Shown: piece by piece, positions 10,837 through 23,100 of the stretch
Position numbering within the stretch: position 1 is the first letter of the stretch
Layout of the letters: each line of letters opens with the position of its first letter
From: Macrostomum hystrix
Taxonomy: Eukaryota > Platyhelminthes > Macrostomidae
Assembly (NCBI GenBank): GCA_950097015.1
Contig: CATNEN010000032.1
Location: 1,240,001-1,304,000, forward strand
Reading direction: 5' to 3'
Length of the DNA: 64,000 bases
The notes under the pieces: generated by a model
Database searches by the model: none
Seen by the model: only the letters and a program-made list of their open reading frames with translations
What the model was told of the DNA's origin: nothing
Made by a program: the position numbers and the translations under genes

Positions 10837-11654
10837 TCTGCTATCGCCCTCGCTTTTATTCTCTTTTGGCCTTTGCCTACTAGCCTCTGTCTGTCTCTCT
10901 TTCGCTTTCTTCTTTTGTCAACTTTCCCTTCTATCTGGCTTTGTGAGCAGCGCAGCGTCCGCCTTTGCTTTCAACAGCTCTCTCTCTCTGTGTGTGTAGG
11001 TCGGCTCTGCCTCTTCTTTTCTTGGCGTCTTCTTCTTGTGTCTTCTAACCCTTTTTTGTGAAATTTGATTACCGCCGTTTGATCTGAAGGGCTCAAATGC
11101 GAGACTGATGGACAAAAGGCCTGCCTGTGTATAGTTGGGCCCGCTTGTCTGTTCTTCTCTTTATTTTGTTCCTTGACTTTGGTTACAAAAGACCCTCCGG
11201 ATAGGGGCAGCTTTGTCGCTTCAAAAGATAAAAGTCACACAGGGCCTATCGGACATTGCCGAGGGGTTGCAGAAGGCAGATACGGGCGGGCTAGCGGCCT
11301 GAGTAAAGGAGAATGAATTATCTTTTTCTAGATCAAAAGCTTCCTTCTTTTGCTCAGTCCGCACTCACACTCACACACTGATGCAAGGGCGATGCGGCAT
11401 GCAGTCCCGGGGGACGCGGCGGCAAATCAGTGCGTCGCCATTGGCTGGGCGAGTGAAGCTTGACGGAGAGCTGCTGTGATTGGCTAGCTGCGCTGTGCGG
11501 GCTTGAGAAAATATTTGCAAATTTGCCAATTCAATTCTGTCTTGCTGTGAATAAATATTTTTTCTGAGATTGTGAGATTGAAATTGGGAGGGAAAATTGT
11601 GGGAATTGTAATAAGAGCAGTGACGGAGATATTTTGAAAGGAAGATATTTTGAA
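10837..11654. promoter_or_regulatory. Probable TCF/LEF promoter and 5' leader
   Basis: Two CCAAT boxes in TCF/LEF orientation (ATTGG on the plus strand at 11440-11444 and 11479-11483) lie about 600 bp upstream of its start codon, in a short GC-rich patch (about 11380-11510). Between the patch and the ATG the minus strand is purine-rich with many AGAGAG runs and contains stops, as expected for a 5' leader. No TATA box was seen. This is inference from motifs and position. Confidence 0.4.
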
Positions 11655-11875
11655 GGGGAGAGATTTTGATTAGGGGACATTTCGAGGTGAGATTTCGAGG
11701 TTGAGACTTCGATTAGGTGAGATTTCGAGGTGAGACTTCGATTAGGTGAGATTTCGATGTGAGACTTCGATTAGGTGAGACTTCGATTAGGTGAGATTTC
11801 GATTAGGTGAGATTTCGATTAGGTGAGATTTCGATGTGAGACTTCGATTAGGTGAGATTTCGAGGTTGAGATACT
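11655..11875. repeat. Short 18-bp-type repeat (TTAGGTGAGATTTCGA)
   Basis: About a dozen degenerate copies of a unit built on GATTAGGTGAGATTTCGA, with length variants. Each copy contains AGGTGAG, the same sequence as a strong 5' splice site on the plus strand. Confidence 0.8.
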
Positions 11876-12009
11876 ATTGCGACTTGAATGATATATTTTT
11901 TATTTTACCGTTTTTTAACGATTTTGCGTCAACAAAGGAATATATTTTGGATTGTTTTGCATAATTTGAAGAAAATCATTCTAAGTTTCCTGTAAGATTT
12001 CTCTAGCAG

Positions 12010-13302
12010 CGGCCGGCACCATCAAACCCGGAAGCTTGTTGCAGAAAAAGCTGCGTAAAAAGCGAGTAAACCATGCAGCTGGTGAGACCTAATACTGTGA
12101 TGCCTTCGTCCTAAAACGGGCTCTCCGCCACGCAGGTTGCTTCTTTGTGAGTCGATGGACGAGCCCTGCGTGCTTCCCTTCCGCCGGCGACTCGTGAGTC
12201 CGAGGGGCTGCTCACAAAGGCATAATTAAGCAAGCCAACGAGGCCTCAAAGCAGACAAAATAGGGTGCGGATCAGCCTTTGAGCGAGCTTCAACGACTGG
12301 GCCTGCTCCTGATCGGCCTTTGATCTTCCCTTCTGCTTTGCCTCGCCATTCTCAAGGCGCGTTTGGCTCGCTTTCATCTTCTTCCTTCTGCTTTGTATTT
12401 GCCTTTGCCTTTGGGTCTGCTTTTGCTTTGCCCGAAAAACCAAAGAGAGCTGCTGGGGCGATGAGGGGCTGGCATGTAACTGCGTGGGCAGGCCGGCTTT
12501 GTGCGAAACACTTCCTATATGTATGCCGCCATCATGCCTGTCCTCGTGTGGCTTCTTACAGTGACGTTAATCAAATCACGGTCGATACTCCCATGTGGAA
12601 ATGCGTGCGGGTCATGCGGCCACTGTCGCATTTTAGTAGATTTTGCATTGTGTTCTGTTTTTTGTGTAGTTTGGATTTTTATCTACCACAGAACGAGTTA
12701 TAGTTTCGAGATTTGACGCACAACAGAATTTTAATCTGCGCGAAGTTCAATGCGCGACGGATTGCTGAATTTGAATTCGTTCGCAAAAATAGAATTAAAA
12801 TGTACTCAGAAATATTTGACTGCGCAAAAAAAAACACAAAAATAGTGTAAATATACTAATTGGATTGATAAAATGTGCAACTTTAGTATGTACGCTTGAT
12901 CAATCAGAAGTCAGATTTACAGCATAACAATTTGTTTCTTTGATTAAAGAGCTAAAAAATTACCCAAGATTTCTGAAGCATGTGACCGACACGTGTGCGG
13001 TGTTCAATGGTAAGAAAATTGGCGTTCAACGGCGAAAAGCAGCGCTTTTAACTTATTCAGGCACAAAGCAATCTCTAAATACAATTATTTTGCCCTACCT
13101 TGTCCAATTGTAGAGCAGACTTTGCCTCTATATTTACACTATACTAGTGAAAACATTCTATTTTGGTTGCCATTTCTGCTGCTTGGGCTTGGCTGCAGGT
13201 GCTGAGCCGGCACCGGAGATGTCTCAGGTGGTCCAGCGGGAAGCGCACAAGATTAACACCGATGAGAGCGACTGGGGGGCGACTGCGGCATCTGAAGTGT
13301 AG
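12010..13302 (+). CDS. Two candidate 3'-terminal exons of an unrecognised gene
   Basis: Exon 12010-12081 has a good acceptor (tttctctagcag|) and donor (G|gtgaga). It encodes AGTIKPGSLLQKKLRKKR and then VNHAA. Exon 13199-13302 (acceptor ggctgcag|) continues in frame with GAEPAPEMSQVVQREAHK and then INTDESDWGATAASEV, and a TAG stop. An ATTAAA lies about 85 bases after the stop. The phases agree and both peptides look protein-like, the first very basic. The last residues, SEV, fit a class I PDZ-binding tail. No start exon was found to the left, and I do not recognise the family. Both exons may be chance open stretches. Confidence 0.3.
12082..13198. other. Intervening sequence of the candidate exons, no other gene seen
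   Basis: This would be the intron between the two candidate exons. It shows no array and no other convincing exon. An ORF at 12320-12703 has low-complexity Phe/Ser codons and no family resemblance. Confidence 0.35.
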
Positions 13303-13642
13303 ATTCCGGGCAGCAGAAATTCTATCATCGATTCAGGCCAAAGCAACAGCTTTTGTTGGACTCAAAAGCTGTTGTTGGAAAACACGGACTCAATTAAAGT
13401 ATATTTGCAATATAAGAAATCATGAGGGATATTAGTTCATGTTGCATCTTTAAAGTCTTAAAAGTCCTAGGTAGAAGTGCCTGAGACCTTGGGATATTAG
13501 AGATTATAGTCTAACTCCACCTTGTTAAAGGAAATGACTCCACCGCGACTTCATTTTAACAATCGACAATTATAACTGACTCTCTAAATTGCTTTAGTTC
13601 ACCCAGTAAAAACATCATTAAGCTAGCGTAGTTTAGCGTGAC

Positions 13643-13736
13643 TGTGGCATCACTCCTGTCCATGGACTGTACAGTCGTACGCAGTTTTCAGATGCGTCGC
13701 TCAATAGCTTCGGTTGTGCTATCGGCGCTACACATC
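13643..13736 (+). mobile_element. SINE tail fragment related to the copy at 29470-29752
   Basis: About 95 bases match the 3' part of the SINE at 29470-29752 but in the opposite orientation. Shared blocks include GTCCATGGACTGTACAGTCG/TACGCAG and CAGATGCGTCG...CAATAGC. The tRNA-like head is missing, so this is a 5'-truncated copy. The rest of 13303-14151 is AT-rich with no gene seen. Confidence 0.65.
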
Positions 13737-14151
13737 ACAGTTCACTTATCGGTAAAGCTGACGTAAGTAAAACAAAATAAAAAATAAAAAACTTTGGCAA
13801 GGGACAATTTACTTGCAAAATTTCATTGAAAAGTTACAATAATGCGAAAATAATTAGACTTTTGGTAAAGTGCTCAAATAATCTCATTACTTAGTGGTCT
13901 ATTTCCATGAAAGCACAATTTCAGATTTTGTTACCAAGCAAATGCACAGGTTGTCGCATCGCCTGATCGCTACTATCTTAGCTGACAAACTTCGTTTCGT
14001 AATATCCAGTGACTTGGCACAGCTCATTCATAAAATTTACTATTTTTAATAGTCCTGATCGTAGCCCTATACTTTAGTGTCGCTGGATGTTTACTTAAGC
14101 GTACTACTATAATACTTAAAAAAGCAACTCTAACTATAAATTTGCTTTAAC

Positions 14152-17100
14152 ATGTTCACCAGAAGAAGACATGGAGCAAAACTTAAATTTTTGATTGGAG
14201 CCTCATTTATAGTTGTCTTCTTTTTTGTTTATTATGTAGGTACAATGACATCGAAAAGCTCAAGCGGTCATGTACCCCATAGTCAACTTGCAATGGATCA
14301 AAGTGGACAAGTGGATGAGGCAAAAAGTGTGAGTTTTTTAATGATCTGGCTCCTTTAAGTGTGATTGCATACATAAATCAGAATAATATGGTTTTATATT
14401 GTGCTTATTGTTTTTAATGAAGATGTATTGTTATTCTAATACAAAAGAGTGTACTAGTTAGCTACATGAATAATAATGTATAGCTAATTAATGTTCTTGT
14501 CAAATATACTATCAGGATTTTGCTGAAAGAAAATTTGCAATTATGCAGTATGTCCAATTTTGGTGTGTGATTTTAAAGTGACAGTGACAAGCAAGAGTGC
14601 TAATGACTTTTATTTTTTGCTAATGCCACACAGTCACTGAAAATTGCTATAAAATGCAGTGTCTAATTTGAGTGTTCCATTTCCAACTTTTGTGTGTACC
14701 ACACACAGGAATCACCCAAGAAACCCAATCTACAAGTTAACAAGGAACAAAGTAAATATCTATTTGTTGTAATATTTGCTTGAATATAATTAACTAGTTT
14801 CTAAAATTGTGTGGTGTTTTTGTATTTAGTTGATAATGCTAGCATATTTTTTTGTTACATAATAAGTCTCTAAGTTCAAATATTAATCAATCATAGAAAA
14901 ATTATATACATATCATATATCATATATCATAGAAATACGAATATTATATCAAAAAATCAAATACAAATATTATATCATAGAAAAAACACTAGCTGTATAC
15001 TAAGTTGTTATTTTAAATTCATCTTTTTAAAAGCCATCAAAGCAGACTAAAGCTATATTTAATGAAAATGAAACAAAAAAATAATATAAATGTATCATTA
15101 TTAAACAATTGAAGATTATTGCTATGAAACCCTTTTAGTATTTCCAGTCATGTTTAAAATTCCAATTATCTTTACTTTTTTAAACTTTTGTATGCTATTA
15201 GAGTAACTATTGTTAGGATAGATATAAATTTGGCTCTTTAACATTGCTAAATGCTAAGTGTTCTTAAAATGCATCTGGGAATATTTTGTGTGCAAGGGAA
15301 GAATATATGGAGCAGCAGATTGTTTCACGCTAAACAGATCCTAATTGAGGTCATCAAAAAGTGATTCAAACTGTATCATTGTTATTGCCTTATTGTTCAA
15401 TATTGTACAATTTGCAACAATGTGCTTTGGTGCTAGAGATGGGTGACTCTGTTAGGCTTATAAAACTCCGGACTCCCCAATGGGGTAGGTGCACACCCAG
15501 CCATCTCAAGCCAGTGAAGTGCTTGCTAAATTTGATAAATTAGATCTAATTTAGTTGTTATTAACTTCTGCCCCAACCTGATGAAACAGGCCAGCTTGAC
15601 CTTTCGCAATCGTGCCTTCTACCTCAATGGGGCTCGAATTCAAATCCTATCTGGCGCTATTCACTACTTTCGGGTCCCTAAGGAATACTGGCGCGACCGC
15701 CTGCTGAAACTGAAAGCTGCCGGATTTAACACTGTTGAGACGTGAGTTTAGATACAATTTGTTTGAGTAAAGTCTTCTAAAATCCATTCTCCATTCTATA
15801 TTTGTCTCTTCGTTGATTTTTTATTCTTTCAGTTATGCCCCGTGGAATCTGCATGAAGAGACGAAAGGAAACTTCAATTTTAACGGCGTGCTCAATGTCA
15901 GGTTTGTGACTGGCCAATTCTTAGTTTCAGATTTAACAATATCAAATATTGATTACGAATGATTTATTTCGAATAGCAGCTCGTAATGTTGAGAAGCCTT
16001 GCTTTCAAGCTCTGAAATGCACAAAATGAGTTTACTAGACCAGCTTAAGGAGAGCATAAGAGATGAATGGAGCATAAGAGAGGGAGAGATGAAGGGAGCA
16101 TAAGAGAGAGGGAGAGATGAATGGAGCATAAGAGAGGGAGAGATGAAGGGAGCATAAGAGAGAGGGAGAGATGAAGGGAGCATAAGAGAGAGGGAGAGAT
16201 GAAGGAAGCATAAGAGAGAGGGAGAGATGAAGGGAGCATAAGAGAGAGGGAGAGATGAAGGGAGCATAAGAGAAGGAGAGATGAAGGGAAGGGATGATAA
16301 AATGGCTATTAGAGATTTGAACAGAGTTACTTAAAATTATTTTTCTCTACTATTTTTTCCCATAGGATATTCTTTAAGCTTGCCCAGGATCTGGGCCTTT
16401 ACGTGATCTTCCGACCTGGTCCGTATATCTGCTCCGAGTGGGAGTTTGGCGGATTGCCTGGGTGAGTTCGCTTTGTGGCTCATTTCTTCGGGTGTGGAGG
16501 TCAGATTCTTAGAATTTCAGGTGTGCTGAATTTTGTGGGGTATTTGTCAGCTGAGATTTTTTCGATATTGCAGGGTGAGATGTTGGGTGTGTAGGGAGAT
16601 TTTGGGATGTACAAAACAGCAGATAATTATTTTTAGCGACCCAGGAAACTCTTCAGCCTCTAGGGGCTAGATTTTTGTCATGCAATGGTCACGCCCAGGC
16701 CAATTGCCCGCCTTCAATTTCAGATGGCTGCTGTCCGACCCGAACATGCGAGTGCGCAGCATGTACATGGGCTTCACCCAGGCTGCCGAGGACTATCTAA
16801 AAGTCGTCATCAACGAAGTTGCCGATCTGCAAATTAGCCGCGGCGGGCCAATCATTGCGTTCCAGGTCTGGACTGAACTGTCACTCTCACCTGTCACTGC
16901 TGTCTGTCAACCTCACTTATCACTGTTGCCTGTCACTCCATCACTATCGCTGTCTGTCACTCCATCACTATCGCTGCCTGTCACTCCATCGCTATCGCTG
17001 TCTGTCACTCTATCACTATCGCTGTCTGTCACTCCATCACAATCGCTGTCTGTCACTCCATCGCTATCGCTGCCTGTCACTCCATCACTATCGCTGCCTG

Positions 17101-20100
17101 TCACTCCATCACAATCGCTGTCTGTCACTCCATCACTATCGCTGCCTGTCACTCTATCACTATCGCTGTCTGTCACTCCATCACTATCGTTGCCTGTCAC
17201 TCTATCACTATCGCTGTCTGTCACTCTATCACTATCGCTGCCTGTCACTCCATCACTACCACTGCCTATCATTCCGTGAGTGTCCGCAGCTCTCCGCAGA
17301 CAGCAATTCTAACACGATTGAACCCTAACCTGCTCAGGTAGAGAATGAGTACGGCAGCTACGGTGACAACAATCGCTACCTGCGCCATTTGGCCGACGCT
17401 ATGCGCCGCAGCGGCGTTGTCGAAGCTCTGTTCACCAGCGACGGTGACGAGGGCATCCGGCACGCCAAGCCGCTGGCGGGCGCCTTCGCCGGGCTGAATT
17501 ACAACAGCAAAGCGCACGCCAAGAAACTCTTATCGATTGTCCGCAGCTGGGACTCCAGCCTGCCCGTGTTTGCCACCGAACTGTGGACTGGCTGGTTCCT
17601 GCCCTGGGGCGCCAAGGATAAGAGTCAGGTGGGCTCTTCTCGTACCTTTTTATCCCAATTTGAAAGGGATATTTATTGCTAAATCATTTCAATAAGACAC
17701 TGTTAGAATAATTACGGACTTAATTTCTAGAATCAATGCTATTACCTCATAATCTGAGTTGTATTTTCAGAATTTATCAATACTATCCCTGCAGAATACA
17801 AATTGAATCAGAATTTATACAATTCCCACAGAAAAATCCATATTCTCCCTTCAGTATCCATATATTAACCCTTAGTATCTATATAATCCCTTCAGTATCC
17901 ATATTATCCCCATCAGTATCTATATAATCCCTTCAGTATCCATATATTAACCCTTAGTATCTATATAATCCCTTCAGTATCCATATTATCCCCATCAGTA
18001 TCTATATAATCCCTTCAGTATCCATATTATCCCCATCAGTATCTATATAATCCCTTCAGTATCCATATTATCCCCATCAGTATCTATATAATCCCTTCAG
18101 TATCCATATTATCCCCATCAGTATCTATATAATCCCTTCAGTATCCATATTATCCCCATCAGTATCTATATAATCCATGTTATCCCTTTGGATCTATATT
18201 ATCCCCATCAGTATCTATATAATCCCTTCAGTATTTATATTATCCCCATCAGTATCTATATAATCCCTTCAGTATCCATATTATCCCCATCAGTATCTAT
18301 ATAATCCCTTCAGTATCCATATATTAACCCTTAGTATCTATATAATCCCTTCAGTATCCATATTATCCCCATCAGTATCTATATAATCCCTTCAGTATCC
18401 ATATTATCCCCATCAGTATCTATATAATCCCATCAGTATCCATATTATCCCCATCAGTATCTATATAATCCCTTCAGTATTTATATTATCCCCATCAGTA
18501 TCTATATAATCCCTTCAGTATTCATATTATCCCGATCAGTATCTATATAATCCCTTCAGTATTCATATTATCCCGATCAGTATCTATATAATCCATGTTA
18601 TCCCTCTGGATCTATATTATCCCCATCAGTATCTATATAATCCCATCAGTATCCATATTATCCCCATCAGTATCTATATAATCCCTTCAGTATTCATATT
18701 ATCCCCATCAGTATCTATATAATCCCTTCAGTATTTATATTATCCCCATCAGTATCTATATAATCCCTTCAGTATTCATATTATCCCCATCAGTATCTAT
18801 ATAATCCCTTCAGTATTCATATTATCCCGATCAGTATCTATATAATCCCTTCAGTATTCATATTATCCCGATCAGTATCTATATAATCCCTTCAGTATTT
18901 ATATTATCCCCATCAGTATCTATATAATCCCTTCAGTATTCATATTATCCCGATCAGTATCTATATAATCCCATCAGTATCCATATTATCCCCATCAGTA
19001 TCTATATAATCCCTTCAGTATTCATATTATCCCGATCAGTATCTATATAATCCCATCAGTATCCATATTATCCCCATCAGTATCTATATAATCCCTTCAG
19101 TATTCATATTATCCCGATCAGTATCTATATAATCCATGTTATCCCTCTGGATCTATATTATCCCCATCAGTATCTATATAATCCCATCAGTATCCATATT
19201 ATCCCCATCAGTATCTATATAATCCCTTCAGTATTCATATTATCCCGATCAGTATCTATATAATCCCATCAGTATCCATATTATCCCCATCAGTATCTAT
19301 ATAATCCCTTCAGTATTCATATTATCCCATCTGTATCTATATAATCCCTTCAGTATCCATATTATCCCCATCAGTATCTATATAATCCCATCAGTATTCG
19401 TATTATCCCGATCAGTATCTATATAATCCCTTCAGTATTTATATTATCCCGATCAGTATCTATATAATCCCTTCAGTATTCATATTATCCCGATCAGTAT
19501 CTATATAATCCCTTCAGTATTTATATTATCCCCATCAGTATCTATATAATCCCTTCAGTATTCATATTATCCCGATCAGTATCTATATAATCCCTTCAGT
19601 ATTCATATTATCCCGATCAGTATCTATATAATCCCTTCAGTATTTATATTATCCCCATCAGTATCTATATAATCCCTTCAGTATTCATATTATCCCGATC
19701 AGTATCTATATAATCCCTTCAGTATCCATATTATCCCCATCAGTATCTATATAATCCCATCAGTATTCGTATTATCCCGATCAGTATCTATATAATCCCT
19801 TCAGTATTTATATTATCCCGATCAGTATCTATATAATCCCTTCAGTATCCATATTATCCCCATCAGTATCTATATAATCCCTTCAGTATCCATATTATCC
19901 CGATCAGTATCTATATAATCCCTTCAGTATCCATATTATCCCCATCAGTATCTATATAATCCCTTCAGTATTCATATTATCCCGATCAGTATCTATATAA
20001 TCCCTTCAGTATTCATATTATCCCGATCAGTATCTATATAATCCCTTCAGTATCCATATTATCCCCATCAGTATCTATATAATCCCTTCAGTATCCATAT

Positions 20101-23100
20101 TATCCCCATCAGTATCTATATAATCCCTTCAGTATCCATATTATCCCCATCAGTATCTATATAATCCCTTCAGTATCCATATTATCCCCATCAGTATCTA
20201 TATAATCCCTTCAGTATCCATATTATCCCCATCAGTATCTATATAATCCATGTTATCCCTTTGGATCTATATTATCCCCATCAGTATCTATATAATCCCT
20301 TCAGTATTTATATTATCCCCATCAGTATCTATATAATCCCTTCAGTATTTATATTATCCCCATCAGTATCTATATAATCTCTTCAGTATTCATATTATCC
20401 CCATCAGTATCTATATAATCCCTTCAGTATTCATATTATCCCGATCAGTATCTATATAATCCCTTCAGTATCCATATTATCCCCATCAGTATCTATATAA
20501 TCCCTTCAGTATTCATATTATCCCCATCAGTATCTATATAATCTCTTCAGTATTCATATTATCCCCATCAGTATCTATATAATCCCTTCAGTATTCATAT
20601 TATCCCCATCAGTATCTATATAATCCCTTCAGTATTTATATTATCCCCATCAGTATCTTTATAATCCCTTCAGTATTCATATTATCCCGATCAGTATCTA
20701 TATAATCCATGTTATCCCTCTGGATCTATATTATCCCCTCAGAATGTATATTATCCCTCTAGAATCCATATTTTCCCCTCAGTATCTCTATTATCCCCTT
20801 AGTGCAATTAGTCCCTCTAGAACCAGGGTTATCCCCTGCTACACCGAATCTAAGTACCAACTCTAGTTCACCTGTGACAGCCCAATCCTCCCCTGTTGGC
20901 AGGTGATCAGCCTGCCCGATCTGCTGGAGGCAGTAACCAGCTTGCTTGACCAGGACGCCAGCCTCAACCTGTACATGTTTCATGGCGGCACCAACTTCGG
21001 CTTCATGAACGGCTATAACGGCATCGCCGGCGCACCGCTCATCACCAGCTACGATTACGACGCGCCGCTTAGCGAGAACGGCCAGCCAACTGAGAAATAT
21101 CACAAAATCAGAGAGCTGCTGCTGGCCCGGCTGTCCAAGACCGCTGTCAAGAGCTTGCCGGACATTCCGCCACCCATTCCTACGAAAGACTACGGTCAGT
21201 CAACTAGTGTATTATCTCCGGTGTAGGTTTAGACCAAACAGGTGGTCAGGGGTTCGTATCCGATGGTGATTCTGCCACCTGATTATCCCCACTCCCCCTA
21301 CCCCTTCTCAGTCTGCAATCCTACCCATCTCAGCCTGCAATCCTACCCATCTCAGCCTGCAATCCTACCCATCTCAGCTTGCAATCCTACCCATCTCAGT
21401 CTGCAATCCTACCCATCTCAGTCTGCAATCCTACCCATCTCAGTCTGCAATCCTACCCATCTCAGTCTGCAATCCTACCCATCTCAGCCTGCAATCCTAC
21501 CCATCTCAGCCTGCAATCCTACCCATCTCAGCCTGCAATCCTACCCATCTCAGTCTGCAATCCTACCCATCTCAGCATGCAATCCTACCCATCTCAGCCT
21601 GCAATCCTACCCATCTCAGTCTGCAATCCTACCCATCTCAGCCTGCAATCCTACCCATCTCAGCCTGCAATCCTACCCATCTCAGCATGCAATCCTACCC
21701 ATCTCAGCCTGCAATCCTACCCATCTCAGTCTGCAATCCTACCCATCTCAGCCTGCAATCCTACCCATCTCAGTCTGCAATCCTACCCATCTCAGCATGC
21801 AATCCTACCCATCTCAGCCTGCAATCCTACCCATCTCAGTCTGCAATCCTACCCATCTCAGCCTGCAATCCTACCCATCTCAGCCTGCAATCCTACCCAT
21901 CTCAGCCTGCAATCCTACCCATCTCAGCCTGCAATCCTACCCATCTCAGCCTGCAATCCTACCCATCTCAGCCTGCAATCCTACCCATCTCAGCCTGCAA
22001 TCCTACCCATCTCAGTCTGCAATCCTACCCATCTCAGCCTGCAATCCTACCCATCTCAGCCTGCAATCCTACCCATCTCAGCCTGCAATCCTACCCATCT
22101 CAGTCTGCAATCCTACCCATCTCAGTCTGCAATCCTACCCATCTCAGTCTGCAATCCTATTCCTTCTCAGCCTGCAATCCTACCCATCTCAGTCTGCAAT
22201 CCTACCCATCTCAGTCTGCAATCCTACCCATCTCAGCCTGCAATCCTACCCATCTCAGTCTGCAATCCTACCCATCTCAGTCTGCAATCCTACCCATCTC
22301 AGCCTGCAATCCTACCCATCTCAGCCTGCAATCCTACCCATCTCAATCTGCAATCCTACCCATCTCAGTCTGCAATCCTATTCCTTCTCAGCCTTCGATC
22401 CCACCCTAAATCACACAACAAGGTGCCTTCTGCCTTACAGAATCTATGTTATCCGAATTCAAGAAACACCTAATACATTTTATTATGCGTTTTTATTAAC
22501 TAATTTTAGGCAGTCAGCCAATCAAATGGACTATGAGCTGGGACAGACTGATTGAGATGGTTGACGTAGGTGTTCAGACTTTGCTGGCTTTTCAATCAAA
22601 CTGTCACAGTCTTCACAGTCAAAACATGAATTATTATTTATTTTCAGAAGCCCACAATGTCCGATACGCTGAAATTCATGGAGGAGGTTCATCAAAACTA
22701 TGGCTTCATTTTGTATCGATCGGCTTTTCAATCGGCTCAGAATCTTACGATTATTGGACATGTTGCAGACAGGGCTCAGGTGAGGGCTGTTATATTTATA
22801 TAATTTATTTGCTGACATTTTAGCCACAGTAGCCACAGTTCTTTAAGAATTCCAAAAATTCTTGAGTAACCTGCAAAATTCTCAAGGGATTCCGTAAAAG
22901 TGTGGGTAATCGACGAAATTTTCGGGGATTCCCGTATAATTATTGGGGATTCCCAAAATATCTTAAGGAATTCCGAAAATTCTTTGGGATTCACGTAAAA
23001 TTCTTGGGGAATCCCTTAATATCTAAAGGAATTCCGGAAATTGTTGGGGATTCCCATATAACTCTTAGGGATTCCCATAATATCTTAAGGAATTCCGAAA

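Noticed and set aside
12090-12240. A hammerhead-like or structured RNA around GTGATGCC...CGTCCTAAAACG
   Set aside because: The conserved CTGATGA and GAAA core elements are not present in the right order on either strand.
14709-14751. Possible extra exon of the GLB1L2-like gene ([14 protein letters not shown])
   Set aside because: It has good splice sites, but it ends in phase 1 while the next exon needs phase 0. Skipping it keeps frame. It could be used only with a further unseen exon.
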